A stretch of DNA of 64,000 bases from Methylobacterium oryzihabitans (lineage in GTDB: Bacteria; Pseudomonadota; Alphaproteobacteria; Rhizobiales; Beijerinckiaceae). Of the stretch, positions 1 through 9,829 are shown in pieces (positions within the stretch are counted from its first letter, which is position 1; every line of letters begins with the position of its first letter). The stretch lies in assembly GCF_004004555.2 (NCBI RefSeq), contig NZ_SACP01000011.1, forward strand, positions 1 through 64,000, written 5' to 3'. Position numbers and translations under genes: made by a program. The notes under the pieces were generated by a model. The model had not been told where the DNA came from and made no database searches. It saw only the letters and a program-made list of their open reading frames with translations.

Positions 1-151
1 CGTCGTGCAGGGCGGCGGGGTCGAGGGCCTTGGGCAGGCGGGTGACGTTGGTGTAGCCGGCGGCGGTGAACAGCGACGCCGCGCTGTCGTTGATGCCTTC
101 CAGCAGAAGCACCCGGATCTTGTCCTTGGGGAGCGAGAGCTTGTCGATCAT
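1..151 (-). CDS. serA: D-3-phosphoglycerate dehydrogenase, N-terminal fragment (runs off the window)
   Basis: Only the first 50 codons are inside the window. They read MIDKLSLPKDKIRVLLLEG, then a segment with AGYTNV and LPKALD, which matches the N-terminus of SerA. The family oxidises 3-phosphoglycerate to phosphohydroxypyruvate, the first step of serine synthesis. The ATG is at 149-151; the Shine-Dalgarno signal is weak. The gene is transcribed leftward, away from repeat A1 and the SCO1-type gene. The catalytic part lies outside the window, so intactness cannot be judged. Confidence 0.85.
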   Translation of the reverse strand, partial: MIDKLSLPKDKIRVLLLEGINDSAASLFTAAGYTNVTRLPKALDPAALHD

Positions 152-294
152 GGCAGGCGTCTTCTGGCAGGTTTTTCGGCAATCAGGCAGGCAGACAGCC
201 CGGTGAACGGGCAGCGTTCCCGAGCGATAGGAGAGGCGGGGGCGTCGCGCAATGGCCCCCCGGTCTGGCTGAGGCGAGGCCGGCGCAGGGCTGG

Positions 295-490
295 GGTCGC
301 CCGCAGGGCGACGCGATAGGCCGGGCGCGGTTGCGCTCTGCGCCCGAACAGCGCCCCGCGGAGCGGGTTCGGGGGGACGAACATCCCCTCGAACGCGAAA
401 GCGGAGCGAGAGCCGAGTGAGCGGATGCGAACGCCGGCGCCTGAGGCCAAGCAGGAAACCAGGGCCATCGCCCTGAAGCGATGGCCCTGG
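295..490 (+). repeat. Interspersed repeat family A, copy 1
   Basis: Fills most of the 425-bp gap between serA and the SCO1-type gene. It shares long blocks with 14538-14740 (inverted) and 46443-46649 (same direction): a GGTCGCCCGCAGGGCGACG-like block, a GCGGAGCGGGTTCG block, and GAACGCCGGCGCCTGAGGCC near the right end. The right end is a 13-bp inverted repeat (459-471 with 478-490). The left terminal hairpin present in the other copies has degenerated here. No convincing reading frame is conserved between the copies, so it looks like a non-coding element. Confidence 0.8.
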
Positions 491-576
491 GGCGACCCCG
501 TGCCCCCTTGCCGGGGCGGCTCCGCCGTGATGTGGCCTGCCTCCCGACCAGCGCCCGACAGGACAGGCCCGGACCG

Positions 577-1176
577 ATGCCGCTCACACCCCGGATGCGC
601 CGCGCCGCGCTGCCGCTCCTCGCCTTCGCCCTCGGGCTGATCGCGCTCGGCCTCGCCGCCGTGACGGTGCTCGACCTGCGCCGGCCGGTGGCGACGGCGA
701 GCGCCGTCGGCGGCCCGTTCGCCCTGGTCGACCAGGACGGGCGCAGCGTGACGCAGCGGGACTTCCAGGGCCGGCCGCACCTCGTGTTCTTCGGCTTCAC
801 CCACTGTCCGGACGTGTGCCCGACGACGCTGCAGCAGATCTCCGACGTGCTGGCGGCGCTGGGGCCGAAGGGCCGCGACGTGAAGGCCCTGTTCGTCACG
901 GTGGATCCGGAGCGCGATACCCCGGCGGCACTGAAGCAGTACCTCGCGAGCTTCGACCCGCGCATCGTCGGCCTGACCGGCTCGCCCGAGGCGGTCGCCG
1001 CCACGATCAAGGCGTACCGGGCCTACAGCCGCAAGGTCCCGCTCAAGGACGGCGACTACACGATGGAGCACACCGCGCTCGTCTACATCATGGACAAGGA
1101 CGACGGCTTCGTCGGCTCGCTCAACCTGATGCGCCCGCCGGCGGAGTCGGCGGCCGAGATCGCGCGGCAGCTCTGA
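577..1176 (+). CDS. SCO1/SenC family copper chaperone, membrane anchored
   Basis: A 199-residue protein with one N-terminal hydrophobic segment (about residues 12-33), then a thioredoxin-like domain. The copper site is visible: FTHCPDVCP carries the CxxxC pair and the later MEHTALVY supplies the conserved histidine. DPERDTP is also typical. SCO proteins deliver copper to the CuA centre of cytochrome oxidase at the outer face of the inner membrane, or act as periplasmic thiol reductants. ATG 577 was chosen; ATG 595 (MRRAALPLL) is a possible alternative. The gene stands alone between repeat A1 and the convergent MarR-GNAT gene, so no oxidase genes confirm its partner. Confidence 0.93.
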   Translation: MPLTPRMRRAALPLLAFALGLIALGLAAVTVLDLRRPVATASAVGGPFALVDQDGRSVTQRDFQGRPHLVFFGFTHCPDVCPTTLQQISDVLAALGPKGRDVKALFVTVDPERDTPAALKQYLASFDPRIVGLTGSPEAVAATIKAYRAYSRKVPLKDGDYTMEHTALVYIMDKDDGFVGSLNLMRPPAESAAEIARQL

Positions 1177-1179
1177 GGA

Positions 1180-2163
1180 TCATCGTGCCGGCGGGCCGAC
1201 GACCTCCGATCCCGACTTCGCGACCGGCCTGACGAATCGCTGTTCCATCACCTCCGAGTCCCATCGCCGCCCCGGTCGCTGCTCCGCCAGGACGAAGCCC
1301 TGCCTCTCGTAGAGGTGCCGGGCGGCATGCAGGCCCTGGAAGGTCCACAGGTGGACGGCGTCGAACCCCTGCGCCTCGCAGAACCCGACCGCGGCGGAGA
1401 GCAGGGCCCGTCCGGCCCCGCCGCCCCGTACCCCGTCATCCACGATGAGCCAGCGCAGATGCGCGAGGCCCGGCCCCAGGTGCTCGCCGTCGATCGCGAC
1501 CGTGCCGACGACGCGATCCTCCCGCAGGGCGAGCCAGAGGCCGTTGCAGGGACGGTCGAGCCGCCCCGAGAACTCGGCGAGGCCGGACGCCACCAGGGCC
1601 TCGAACGACGCGCCGAACCCGGCCTCCCGCGCATAGTAGCGGGCGTGCATCTCCGCGCAGCGCCCCAGGGCACCGGGGCGGTATCCGGCTTCGATGGTGA
1701 CGGAGGGGGAAGCGGGGATCGCATCCCGGCCGGCGGCGAGGGCATCGGCGTAGAGCCGCAGCCCGTCCGTGACCGTTCGATGCCGGGCCTGGGGGAGCCG
1801 TTCCAGCGCTCCCGCCACCTGCCGGCGGGCGAAGCCGTGGATGGCGCCGGTCGTGGCGCGCCCCCGCGGCGTGAGCGACAGCGGCTTGGCCCGGCCATCG
1901 GCGCCGGCCGGCCCCTCGGCCACCTCCCCGGCCTCCACGAGCTTGCGCAGGAGCCGACTCACGCTCGATTTCTCCAGCCCGAGAAGACCGGACAGGGCTG
2001 CGGCGGTGATGCCGTCGCGGGCTTCGATCTCCAGCAGCGCATGGACGGCCGAGGGCGGCAGGTCGACCCCCGCGAGGCCGTCCCGCATGAAGCCGAGTTC
2101 GCGGACCAGACGACGGGACGCCGCGCGGATCGGTTCGATCAGGGCGCTCGCATCATCGACCAT
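1180..2163 (-). CDS. MarR-GNAT fusion: transcription regulator with acetyltransferase domain
   Basis: Residues about 1-140 are a MarR winged helix, with the recognition region SGLLGLEKSSVSRLLRKL and the wing GADGRAKPLSLTPRG. Residues about 165-315 are a GNAT domain, with the acetyl-CoA loop VRGGGAGRALL and the C-terminal LYERQGFVL. Such fusions occur widely and probably couple acetylation to DNA binding; the substrate is unknown. ATG 2163 has AGGG five bases upstream; GTG 2169 is an alternative start. A near-perfect inverted repeat at 2189-2203 just upstream suggests autoregulation. The gene converges on the SCO1 gene with a 3-bp gap. Confidence 0.88.
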   Translation of the reverse strand: MVDDASALIEPIRAASRRLVRELGFMRDGLAGVDLPPSAVHALLEIEARDGITAAALSGLLGLEKSSVSRLLRKLVEAGEVAEGPAGADGRAKPLSLTPRGRATTGAIHGFARRQVAGALERLPQARHRTVTDGLRLYADALAAGRDAIPASPSVTIEAGYRPGALGRCAEMHARYYAREAGFGASFEALVASGLAEFSGRLDRPCNGLWLALREDRVVGTVAIDGEHLGPGLAHLRWLIVDDGVRGGGAGRALLSAAVGFCEAQGFDAVHLWTFQGLHAARHLYERQGFVLAEQRPGRRWDSEVMEQRFVRPVAKSGSEVVGPPAR

Positions 2164-2188
2164 AGCCACCCTGGTCCCCGCTCTCTAT

Positions 2189-2203
2189 GTTGCATGATAC
2201 AAC
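2189..2203. promoter_or_regulatory. Candidate MarR operator
   Basis: GTTGCATGATACAAC is an inverted repeat around a central G with one mismatched pair, 26 bp upstream of the MarR-GNAT start. Size and position fit an autoregulatory MarR site. The assignment is by position and symmetry only. Confidence 0.5.
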
Positions 2204-2340
2204 TATTTTCGCGGGGTGTGAAGCGGCGGCATGGGTTGCCCGGAGAGGCAGGCCGGTCCGGTGGCGCCTCGGCGCCGGCAATCCGGCTGTCGGAGACTGC
2301 CTGAATGGCCGTTCATCGCATTGATCGCGCGGAGCACCCC

Positions 2341-2520
2341 TTTCCGGGCCCGAATGGGCCTACACGACTGCAGCGTCAGCGGAAGGAGATCCGGGATCCA
2401 GACGTCAGATGTGCCGCGAAGCGGCTTCGCCTGACAGCACTGTTGCTGTGCATGGACGCTTCGCGACTTATTGTGCTGGATCCCGGATCTCCTTCCACTT
2501 CGTTTCAGTCGTCCGGGAAA
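2341..2520. repeat. Interspersed repeat family B, copy 1 (head-to-head doublet)
   Basis: Lies in the 396-bp gap between the MarR-GNAT gene and the end of the adenine deaminase gene. The left arm (CGACTGCAGCGTCAGCGG then AAGGAGATCCGGGATCCA) and right arm (TGGATCCCGGATCTCCTT then CCACTTCGTTTCAGTCGTC) are inverted copies of one unit, separated by about 80 bp that hold smaller palindromes. A 16-bp GC-rich palindromic insert near 2347-2362 splits the left tip. The same doublet is at 38299-38463 and a single unit is at 17676-17720. Confidence 0.8.
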
Positions 2521-2566
2521 GGGGCGCCTCATGTGGTAAATACTATGAACAGCCTCAACCAGTTTC

Positions 2567-4261
2567 TCAGATCAGCGCCATGCGGTCGACATCGACCAGA
2601 CCGCGGTCGGTGATCTTGAGGTGCGGGATCACCGGGAGCGGCAGGAACGCGACCTGGAGGAACGGCTCCGGTAGGGTGCAGCCGAGGGAGCGCGCCGCGT
2701 CGCGCAGGGGGTGGAGCGCGTCGCGGACCGCCTCGAACGGCAGGTCGCTCATCAGCCCGGCGATCGGCAGGGCGAGTTCGGCGAGCACCCGGCCGCCCTC
2801 GACCACCACGAACCCGCCCTGGAGCGCGATCAGCCGGTTGACCGCCGCCGCCATGTCGGAATCGTCGGCGCCGACGACGCAGAGGTTGTGGCTGTCGTGG
2901 CCGACCGACGAGGCGATCGCCCCGCGGGTCAGGCCGAAGCCCTGGACGAAGCCGCGGCCGATGCTGCGGGTGCCGTGGCGGGCCACCACCGCGACCTTGA
3001 CCACGTCCTGGCCGGGATCGGGCCGCGCGGCGCCCTCCGTCACCGGCAGCACCGCCCGGCGGAACTCGGTGATGATGAGCCCCGCCACCACGCCGATCAC
3101 CGGGATCTCGGCGCCGGCGGTGCCGGGGACGACGAAGTCCTCAGCCGCCACCGGATCGGCCCGGACGCTGCCGCGGCCCGGCGCCGGGGTGCGGGCGCGG
3201 CCGGCGAAGGCGGCCTCGTCGACGAGGCGCCCGCCGGCGATCACCGCCGAGACCGCGCAGGCGTCGAGGTCGTCGAGGAGCACGATGTCGGCCCGGCGGC
3301 CCGGGGCGATCAGGCCGCGGTCGCGCAGGCCGAAGGCGGTGGCGGCGCTGAGCGAGGCGGCCCGGTAGGCGGCGAGCGCCGGCACGCCAAGGCCGATCGC
3401 GGTGCGGATCAGGTGATCGAGATGGCCCTCCTCGGCGATGTCGAGGGGATTGCGGTCGTCGGTGCAGAAGGCGAGGAACGGCGCGGTCGCGACAGTCAGG
3501 AGCGGCGCCAGCGCGTGCAGGTCCTTCGAGACCGAGCCCTCGCGGATCAGCACCGTCATGCCCTTGCGGATCTTCTCCAGCGCCTCCGCCGCCGAGGTCG
3601 CCTCGTGGTCGGTGCGGATGCCGGCGGCCGCGTAGGCGTCGAGGCCGCGGCCGGTCAGGAGCGGGGCATGGCCGTCGACGTGGCGGCCCGCGAAGGCGTC
3701 GAGCTTGGCGAGGCAGCCGGGATCGGCCCCGACTACGCCGGGGAAGTTCATGAACTCAGCGAGCCCGAGGGAGCGCGGATGGTCGCGGTAGGGCAGGAGG
3801 GCGTCGGCGCCGATGCGGGCCCCGGCGCTCTCCAATTCTGTCGCCGGCACGCAGGACGAGAGCTGGACCCGGATGTCCATGACCGTCTCGGCCGAGGCCG
3901 CGAGGGCGTAGTCGAAGGCGGCGGTGCCGAGCACGTTGGCGAGTTCGTGCGGATCCCAGATCGCCGTCGTCACCCCGTGCGGCAGGACGCAGCGGTCGAA
4001 CTCGTGCGGGGTGATGAGCGAGGATTCGATGTGCAGGTGGGTGTCGATGAAGCCCGGCACGGCGATCCGGCCCCCGGCCTCGATCACGGTCCGGCCCTCG
4101 AAGGTGCCGTAGGTCGCCACCACGGTGTCGCCGCAGACCGCGATGTCGGTCGCCACCAGCTCGCCGGTGACGAGATCGAGCAGGCGCGCGCCCCGGACGA
4201 CGAGGTCGGCGGGCTCGCGCCCGGCCCCTTGCGCGATCCGGCGGGCGAGGTGGTCGGACAT
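2567..4261 (-). CDS. ade: Adenine deaminase
   Basis: A 564-residue amidohydrolase that fits the Ade/AdeC family, which converts adenine to hypoxanthine in purine salvage. The metal-binding DTHLHIESS follows PGFI near residue 80, and [16 protein letters not shown] and FCTDDRNP follow in family order. The C-terminal domain has [11 protein letters not shown] and [11 protein letters not shown]. The ATG at 4259-4261 (MSDHLARR) has GGGAGCCGCCG upstream. It is the last gene of the leftward run fabA-fabB-fabI-ade, 77 bp after fabI, so it may be co-transcribed, though its function is unrelated. Repeat B1 follows the stop codon and may bound the transcript. Confidence 0.93.
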   Translation of the reverse strand: MSDHLARRIAQGAGREPADLVVRGARLLDLVTGELVATDIAVCGDTVVATYGTFEGRTVIEAGGRIAVPGFIDTHLHIESSLITPHEFDRCVLPHGVTTAIWDPHELANVLGTAAFDYALAASAETVMDIRVQLSSCVPATELESAGARIGADALLPYRDHPRSLGLAEFMNFPGVVGADPGCLAKLDAFAGRHVDGHAPLLTGRGLDAYAAAGIRTDHEATSAAEALEKIRKGMTVLIREGSVSKDLHALAPLLTVATAPFLAFCTDDRNPLDIAEEGHLDHLIRTAIGLGVPALAAYRAASLSAATAFGLRDRGLIAPGRRADIVLLDDLDACAVSAVIAGGRLVDEAAFAGRARTPAPGRGSVRADPVAAEDFVVPGTAGAEIPVIGVVAGLIITEFRRAVLPVTEGAARPDPGQDVVKVAVVARHGTRSIGRGFVQGFGLTRGAIASSVGHDSHNLCVVGADDSDMAAAVNRLIALQGGFVVVEGGRVLAELALPIAGLMSDLPFEAVRDALHPLRDAARSLGCTLPEPFLQVAFLPLPVIPHLKITDRGLVDVDRMALI

Positions 4262-4338
4262 CGGCGGCTCCCTGCGAGGCGGTGTCGAGCTTCGCAGAGG
4301 CGCAAGGCGCGCGCCAGGGGCGGCGCGCCGCGGCTGCC

Positions 4339-5169
4339 TCATTCGCTGCCGGTCACCCCGGCATCGTCCTGGGCCTTCAGCACCTCGGGGCGCGGCATCG
4401 AGATGATGTTGTAGCCCGAATCGACGAAGTGGATCTCGCCGGTGACGCCGCCCGAGAGGCCCGACAGCAGGTAGAGCGCCGAGCCGCCGATCTCCTCGGT
4501 GGTGACCGTGCGGCGCAGGGGGGCGTGGGCGCGCTGGTGGTTGTACATCAGCCGGGCGTCGGCGATGCCGGCTCCGGCGAGCGTCCGCACCGGCCCGGCC
4601 GAGAGGCCGTTGACCCGGATGCCCTGGGGCCCGAGGTCGGCGGCGAGGTAGCGCACCGAAGCCTCCAACGCCGCCTTGGCGAGGCCCATCACGTTGTAGT
4701 TCGGCATCACCCGGGTGGCGCCGCCGTAGGTGAGGGTGAGCAGCGCCCCACCCGGGCGCATCCGCCCGGCCGCGCGCTGGGCGATCTCGGTGAACGAGAA
4801 GCACGAGATCACCATCGTGCGGGAAAAGTTCTCGCGAGTGGTGACGTCGACGTAGCGGCCCTTGAGCTGCGACTTGTCGGAGAAGCCGATGGCGTGGACG
4901 ACGAAGTCGAACCCGTCCGGCCACGCCTCGTCGAGGGCCGAGAAGACCCGGTCGACGCTCGCCGGATCCTCGACGTCGCACGAGACGACGAGGTTCGACC
5001 CGAGGGACGCGGCGAGCGGCCCGACCCGGCGCCCGAGCGCCTCGCCCTGGTAGGTGAAGGCGAGCTCCGCCCCCTCGGCCGCCACGGCCTTGGCGATGCC
5101 CCAGGCGATGGAATGGTCGTTCGCGACCCCCATGATGAGGCCGCGCCGGCCCGCCATCAAACCCGCCAC
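4339..5169 (-). CDS. fabI: Enoyl-[acyl-carrier-protein] reductase (NADH)
   Basis: A 276-residue short-chain dehydrogenase of the FabI class, which performs the last reduction of each fatty acid elongation cycle. [18 protein letters not shown] is the characteristic FabI N-terminus. The catalytic Tyr-Lys pair lies in [14 protein letters not shown], and [19 protein letters not shown] follows. GTG 5169 ([10 protein letters not shown]) is preferred to ATG 5157 because GGGAG stands seven bases before it and family members start with a similar SGLM. It lies 77 bp downstream of fabB on the same strand. Confidence 0.95.
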   Translation of the reverse strand: MAGLMAGRRGLIMGVANDHSIAWGIAKAVAAEGAELAFTYQGEALGRRVGPLAASLGSNLVVSCDVEDPASVDRVFSALDEAWPDGFDFVVHAIGFSDKSQLKGRYVDVTTRENFSRTMVISCFSFTEIAQRAAGRMRPGGALLTLTYGGATRVMPNYNVMGLAKAALEASVRYLAADLGPQGIRVNGLSAGPVRTLAGAGIADARLMYNHQRAHAPLRRTVTTEEIGGSALYLLSGLSGGVTGEIHFVDSGYNIISMPRPEVLKAQDDAGVTGSE

Positions 5170-5246
5170 GCGCACACTCCCGGTTGCGGCGCCGGGCGGA
5201 CACGACCGCCCCGGCGTCCTGAAAAACAGTCCCGCGGCCCCGGCCG

Positions 5247-6473
<1,227 letters not shown>

Positions 6474-6594
6474 GACGATGTGAGTCCTCCTCGCGCGACG
6501 GAACCCTGCGTCGCGCGGTTGTCACCTAGGCCCGCCGGCCCGTAATCTCAACCGCCCGGAAGGCGGAAGGGATCCCTCGGCGGGCCGGGAAGCC

Positions 6595-7146
6595 TCAGCC
6601 GCCGGCCGGCGCCGCGGCCTGGAACAGCCCGACCCGCAGGTCCTGGGCCTCGTAGATGCGCCGCCCGTCGGCCTCCAGCCAGCCGTCGGCGATGCCGAGG
6701 ACGAGGCGGCCCTGGCGCACGCGCTTGAGGTCGACGCCGTAGACCACCTTGGTCACGCTCGGCAGGACCTGATCGGCGAACTTGACCTCGCCGACGCCGA
6801 GCGCCCGGCCGCGGCCCGACGAGCCGAGCCAGCCGAGGAAGAACCCGACCATCTGCCACAGGGCGTCGAGCCCGAGGCAGCCGGGCATCACCGGGTCGCC
6901 CTGGAAGTGGCAGGGGAAGAACCACAGGTCGGGCCGCACGTCGAGCTCGGCCCGGACGTGGCCCTTGCCGTGGGCGCCGCCGTCGCGGGCGATCGACACG
7001 ATGCGGTCGAACATCAGCATCGGCGGCAGGGGGAGCTGCGCGTTGCCGGCGCCGAACATCTCGCCGCGCCCGCAGGCCAGCAGATCCTCGTAGGAGAAGT
7101 GCGAGGGCCGGGCCGGAGCCTCGGCGGCGGGGTGGTCAGCGGACAT
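6595..7146 (-). CDS. fabA: 3-hydroxydecanoyl-[ACP] dehydratase/isomerase
   Basis: A 183-residue single hot-dog enzyme with the FabA signature: [23 protein letters not shown], the active-site histidine in [13 protein letters not shown] and the aspartate in [10 protein letters not shown]. It dehydrates 3-hydroxydecanoyl-ACP and isomerises the product to the cis-3 isomer, the branch to unsaturated fatty acids. The C-terminus carries a short Ala/Pro/Gly tail. ATG 7146 (MSADHP) is chosen. It heads the fabA-fabB-fabI run and is divergent from irr. Confidence 0.95.
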   Translation of the reverse strand: MSADHPAAEAPARPSHFSYEDLLACGRGEMFGAGNAQLPLPPMLMFDRIVSIARDGGAHGKGHVRAELDVRPDLWFFPCHFQGDPVMPGCLGLDALWQMVGFFLGWLGSSGRGRALGVGEVKFADQVLPSVTKVVYGVDLKRVRQGRLVLGIADGWLEADGRRIYEAQDLRVGLFQAAAPAGG

Positions 7147-7441
7147 GAAGGGGGTGGAATCCTCGGAAGAACATCGGGCGGCCCCGCGCGGGCGCGGACC
7201 ACCGGGCGGCGCTTGGTTAACATAGGGCGCGAGCCGGTTCCAACCCGCCCGACCGCCGCCGCGCCGGCCGATGACGTGAGGTCGATCGGGCCCGGAACGA
7301 TCGTCCGCGAGGCGATTCCGGTCATCCTGTAACGGTTCTGATCTACTGTCCCGGACCGGGCTTCGGGTTGCGGGGCGTCGGGAGTCTCCATATAACCAAG
7401 TGACGAATTTCGTTGCGGACCGAGAACTGGCTGTTGCGCCG

Positions 7442-7936
7442 ATGAACGACCTGTCGCCCCTGCATGCCGTGCTCAGCGCGCGCGCTCCGACCCTGGTCGA
7501 GGCGGGCGGCGCCGGGCAGCGTCGCGGCTGCCCCCTCTCCGAACTGCGGGACCGCCTGCGCCGCTCCGGCCTGCGGCCGACGCGCCAGCGTCTCTCCCTC
7601 GGCTGGCTGCTGTTCGGCAAGGGCGACCGGCACCTCACCGCCGAGATGCTCTACGACGAGGCGATGCGGGCCAAGGTCCCGGTCTCCCTGGCGACGGTCT
7701 ACAACACCCTGCACCAGTTCACCCAGGCCGGCCTGCTGCGCCAGCTCGCCCTGGATGGGTCGAAGGCCTATTTCGACACCAACCCGAGCGAGCACCATCA
7801 CTTCTTCCTGGAGGAGGAGGGTCAGGTTCTCGACATGCCTGATTGCGGCATCACCGTCGACGCCCTGCCCGAGCCGCCCGCCGGCATGGAGATCGCCGGG
7901 GTCGAGGTCATCGTGCGGCTGCGCCGCCGGGACTGA
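7442..7936 (+). CDS. irr: Iron response regulator Irr (Fur family)
   Basis: A Fur-fold protein of about 164 residues. [26 protein letters not shown], quoted here only as its ends GLRPTRQR and GDRHLTAE, together with [15 protein letters not shown] form the winged helix typical of Irr. [10 protein letters not shown] supplies the triple-histidine region linked to haem sensing in rhizobial Irr. Irr represses haem synthesis and other iron-costly genes when haem is scarce. ATG 7442 has no clear Shine-Dalgarno; GTG 7400 in the same frame is the alternative. The divergent placement opposite fabA is the usual alphaproteobacterial neighbourhood. Confidence 0.92.
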   Translation: MNDLSPLHAVLSARAPTLVEAGGAGQRRGCPLSELRDRLRRSGLRPTRQRLSLGWLLFGKGDRHLTAEMLYDEAMRAKVPVSLATVYNTLHQFTQAGLLRQLALDGSKAYFDTNPSEHHHFFLEEEGQVLDMPDCGITVDALPEPPAGMEIAGVEVIVRLRRRD

Positions 7937-7960
7937 GCCGACCTACACACCGGATTCCTG

Positions 7961-7993
7961 AGGCCGCCATCCGCCAGGATGCGCGGCCTTTTT
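7961..7993 (+). terminator. Intrinsic terminator after irr
   Basis: AGGCCGC (7961-7967) pairs with GCGGCCT (7983-7989) and a run of five T follows. It lies 25 bp after the irr stop codon. Confidence 0.75.
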
Positions 7994-8054
7994 GGTGGCC
8001 GGAACGCAGTCAGACCCTCCCCCACAGAGGGAGGAGGGCTCGAGCCGCCCCGCC

Positions 8055-8591
8055 TCACTCCACCTTCTCGTTCGGGTAGACCCCCCACAGGCTGTCCTGG
8101 CGCACGTAGCCGTCGACGTCGCCGCGCTTCTGGGGCAGCGACACGACGAGGCGGCACCACGTGCCGGTGCACGCCTTCACGCTGCCGATCACCCCGGCCT
8201 GGAGCTGGGCCACCACGTCGCCGCGCCCCTCCGGGCTCGCGTAGAGCGGCGTCGGCGCCGCCTTGTCGCCCTTGGCCAGCACGATCGCGGTGCGCCGCCC
8301 CGACAAGAGCGAGTGCAGCACCCAGCCCTCGGTGCCCTCGGAATCGCGGATCCGGCGCCAGGTCTCGAACTCGGCGACGATCTCCACCGGCAGCCCGGCG
8401 CGCTGGAACACCCACAGGGTGCGGTGGTCCTTCGACGGCCCCTCGCGCAGGTTGACCCGGTCGGTCTTCAGGCTGACGTAGCGGGGGACCGGCAGCTTCG
8501 TCGCCGAGCCGAGCGCCACCTCGGGCGCGGCCCGGGCGGCGGCCGGAGCCAGCAGGGCCAGCAGGAGCGCAGCGGCGCGGAACTTCGGCAT
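8055..8591 (-). CDS. Exported SH3-domain protein
   Basis: A 178-residue protein with a cleavable signal peptide (MPKFRAAALLLALLAPAAARA). Two bacterial SH3-like modules follow: the first has VNLREGPS and GTEGWVLHSLLSGRR, the second ends YVRQDSLWGVYPNEKVE. Such proteins are common in alphaproteobacteria and are thought to bind cell-wall peptides in the periplasm. Residues TGTWCRLVVS and one other cysteine could form a disulphide. It is convergent with irr and divergent from the hydroxyacid dehydrogenase. The exact role is unknown. Confidence 0.82.
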   Translation of the reverse strand: MPKFRAAALLLALLAPAAARAAPEVALGSATKLPVPRYVSLKTDRVNLREGPSKDHRTLWVFQRAGLPVEIVAEFETWRRIRDSEGTEGWVLHSLLSGRRTAIVLAKGDKAAPTPLYASPEGRGDVVAQLQAGVIGSVKACTGTWCRLVVSLPQKRGDVDGYVRQDSLWGVYPNEKVE

Positions 8592-8807
8592 CGCGGTCTC
8601 GTCTCGTCGCGGGCGCGGGCTCGCCGCTCACGGCCCCTGTTTCACGCCAGGGTGGTTAACGGAAGGTAGCGCACCGGGGGACCAAGGCAGGGCTTCCCGT
8701 GCGGCCGCAAGCTCGCCTATTCTCATTTCCGATCAGGCCGGTTACGGCTGCCGGGCACCGGCGGCCGCCCCCGCGGCGCGCGGCACCCGGGGATGAGGGG
8801 AGGGGAC

Positions 8808-9812
8808 ATGTCGTCGACGAAGCGCAAGCCGCTCGTGGTGGTCACCCGGCGGCTGCCGGACGTGGTGGAGACGCGCATGCGCGAGCTCTTCGACACCCGC
8901 CTCAACCACGAGGACAAGCCGCTCCCGCCCGCCGCCCTGGCGCAGGCGCTGCAGGAGGCCGACGTCCTGGTGCCGACCGTCACCGACGAGATCGACGCCT
9001 CGCTCCTCGCCCAGGCCGGGCCGAACCTGCGGCTGATCGCGAATTTCGGCAACGGCGTCGACCACATCGACGTCGGTGTGGCACTCCAGCGCGGCATCAC
9101 CGTCACCAACACGCCGGGCGTCCTCACCGAGGACACCGCCGACATGACCATGGCGCTGATCCTCGCGGTGGCGCGCCGGGTCACCGAGGGCGCCCGGATC
9201 ATCCCGGAGGATTCCTGGGAGCACGGCTGGTCGCCGACCTGGATGCTCGGGCGGCGGATCACCGGCAAGCGCCTCGGCATCGTCGGCATGGGGCGGATCG
9301 GGCAGGCCCTCGCCCGCCGCGCCAAGGCGTTCGGGCTGTCGATCCACTACCACAACCGCCGCCGAATCACGGCCCGGACCGAGCAGGAGCTCGAGGCGAC
9401 GTACTGGGAATCCCTCGACCAGATGCTGGCGCGGGTCGACATCGTCTCGGTCAACTGCCCGCACACGCCGGCGACCTACCACCTGCTCTCGGCCCGGCGG
9501 CTGAAGCTGCTCAAGCCGGCCGCCGTGGTGGTCAACACCGCCCGCGGCGAGATCATCGACGAGACCGCGCTCGCCCGGCTGATCGAGGCCGGCGAGATCG
9601 CGGGCGCGGGCCTCGACGTGTTCGAACAGGAGCCGGCGGTGAGCCCCCGTCTCGTCAAGCTCGCCCGCGCCGGCAAGGTCGTGCTGCTCCCTCACATGGG
9701 CTCGGCCACCCACGAGAGCCGCTCCGACATGGGCGAGAAGGTCATCATCAACATCAAGACCTTCCTCGACGGCCACCGGCCGCCGGACCGCATCCTGCCC
9801 AGCATGCTCTGA
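8808..9812 (+). CDS. D-2-hydroxyacid dehydrogenase (glyoxylate/hydroxypyruvate reductase family)
   Basis: A 334-residue protein with the two-domain D-hydroxyacid dehydrogenase layout. The nucleotide-binding motif GMGRIGQALARRA is near residue 160. The catalytic Arg is in NTARGEIID, the Glu in DVFEQEPAV and the His in LLPHMGSATHE. Similarity pattern points to glyoxylate or hydroxypyruvate reduction, which would matter in a serine-cycle organism, but substrate cannot be fixed from motifs alone. ATG 8808 is preferred to ATG 8793 because GAGGGGAGGGG ends two bases before it. It appears to be a single-gene transcript. Confidence 0.9.
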   Translation: MSSTKRKPLVVVTRRLPDVVETRMRELFDTRLNHEDKPLPPAALAQALQEADVLVPTVTDEIDASLLAQAGPNLRLIANFGNGVDHIDVGVALQRGITVTNTPGVLTEDTADMTMALILAVARRVTEGARIIPEDSWEHGWSPTWMLGRRITGKRLGIVGMGRIGQALARRAKAFGLSIHYHNRRRITARTEQELEATYWESLDQMLARVDIVSVNCPHTPATYHLLSARRLKLLKPAAVVVNTARGEIIDETALARLIEAGEIAGAGLDVFEQEPAVSPRLVKLARAGKVVLLPHMGSATHESRSDMGEKVIINIKTFLDGHRPPDRILPSML

Positions 9813-9829
9813 GGCTGGGGCCGGCGAGG

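Noticed and set aside
2567..5203. An 878-residue extension of the adenine deaminase frame into fabI
   Set aside because: The part upstream of ATG 4261 is out-of-frame fabI sequence rich in Arg and Ala; the true start MSDHLARR is clear.
7147..7441. An iron-control (ICE) box between fabA and irr
   Set aside because: No convincing TTTAGAA-type dyad was visible; GTTAAC near 7214 is only 6 bp.
8015..8045. CCCTCCCCC/GAGGGAGG hairpin between irr and the SH3 gene
   Set aside because: Weak stem without T run; the terminator at 7961-7993 already explains the irr end.
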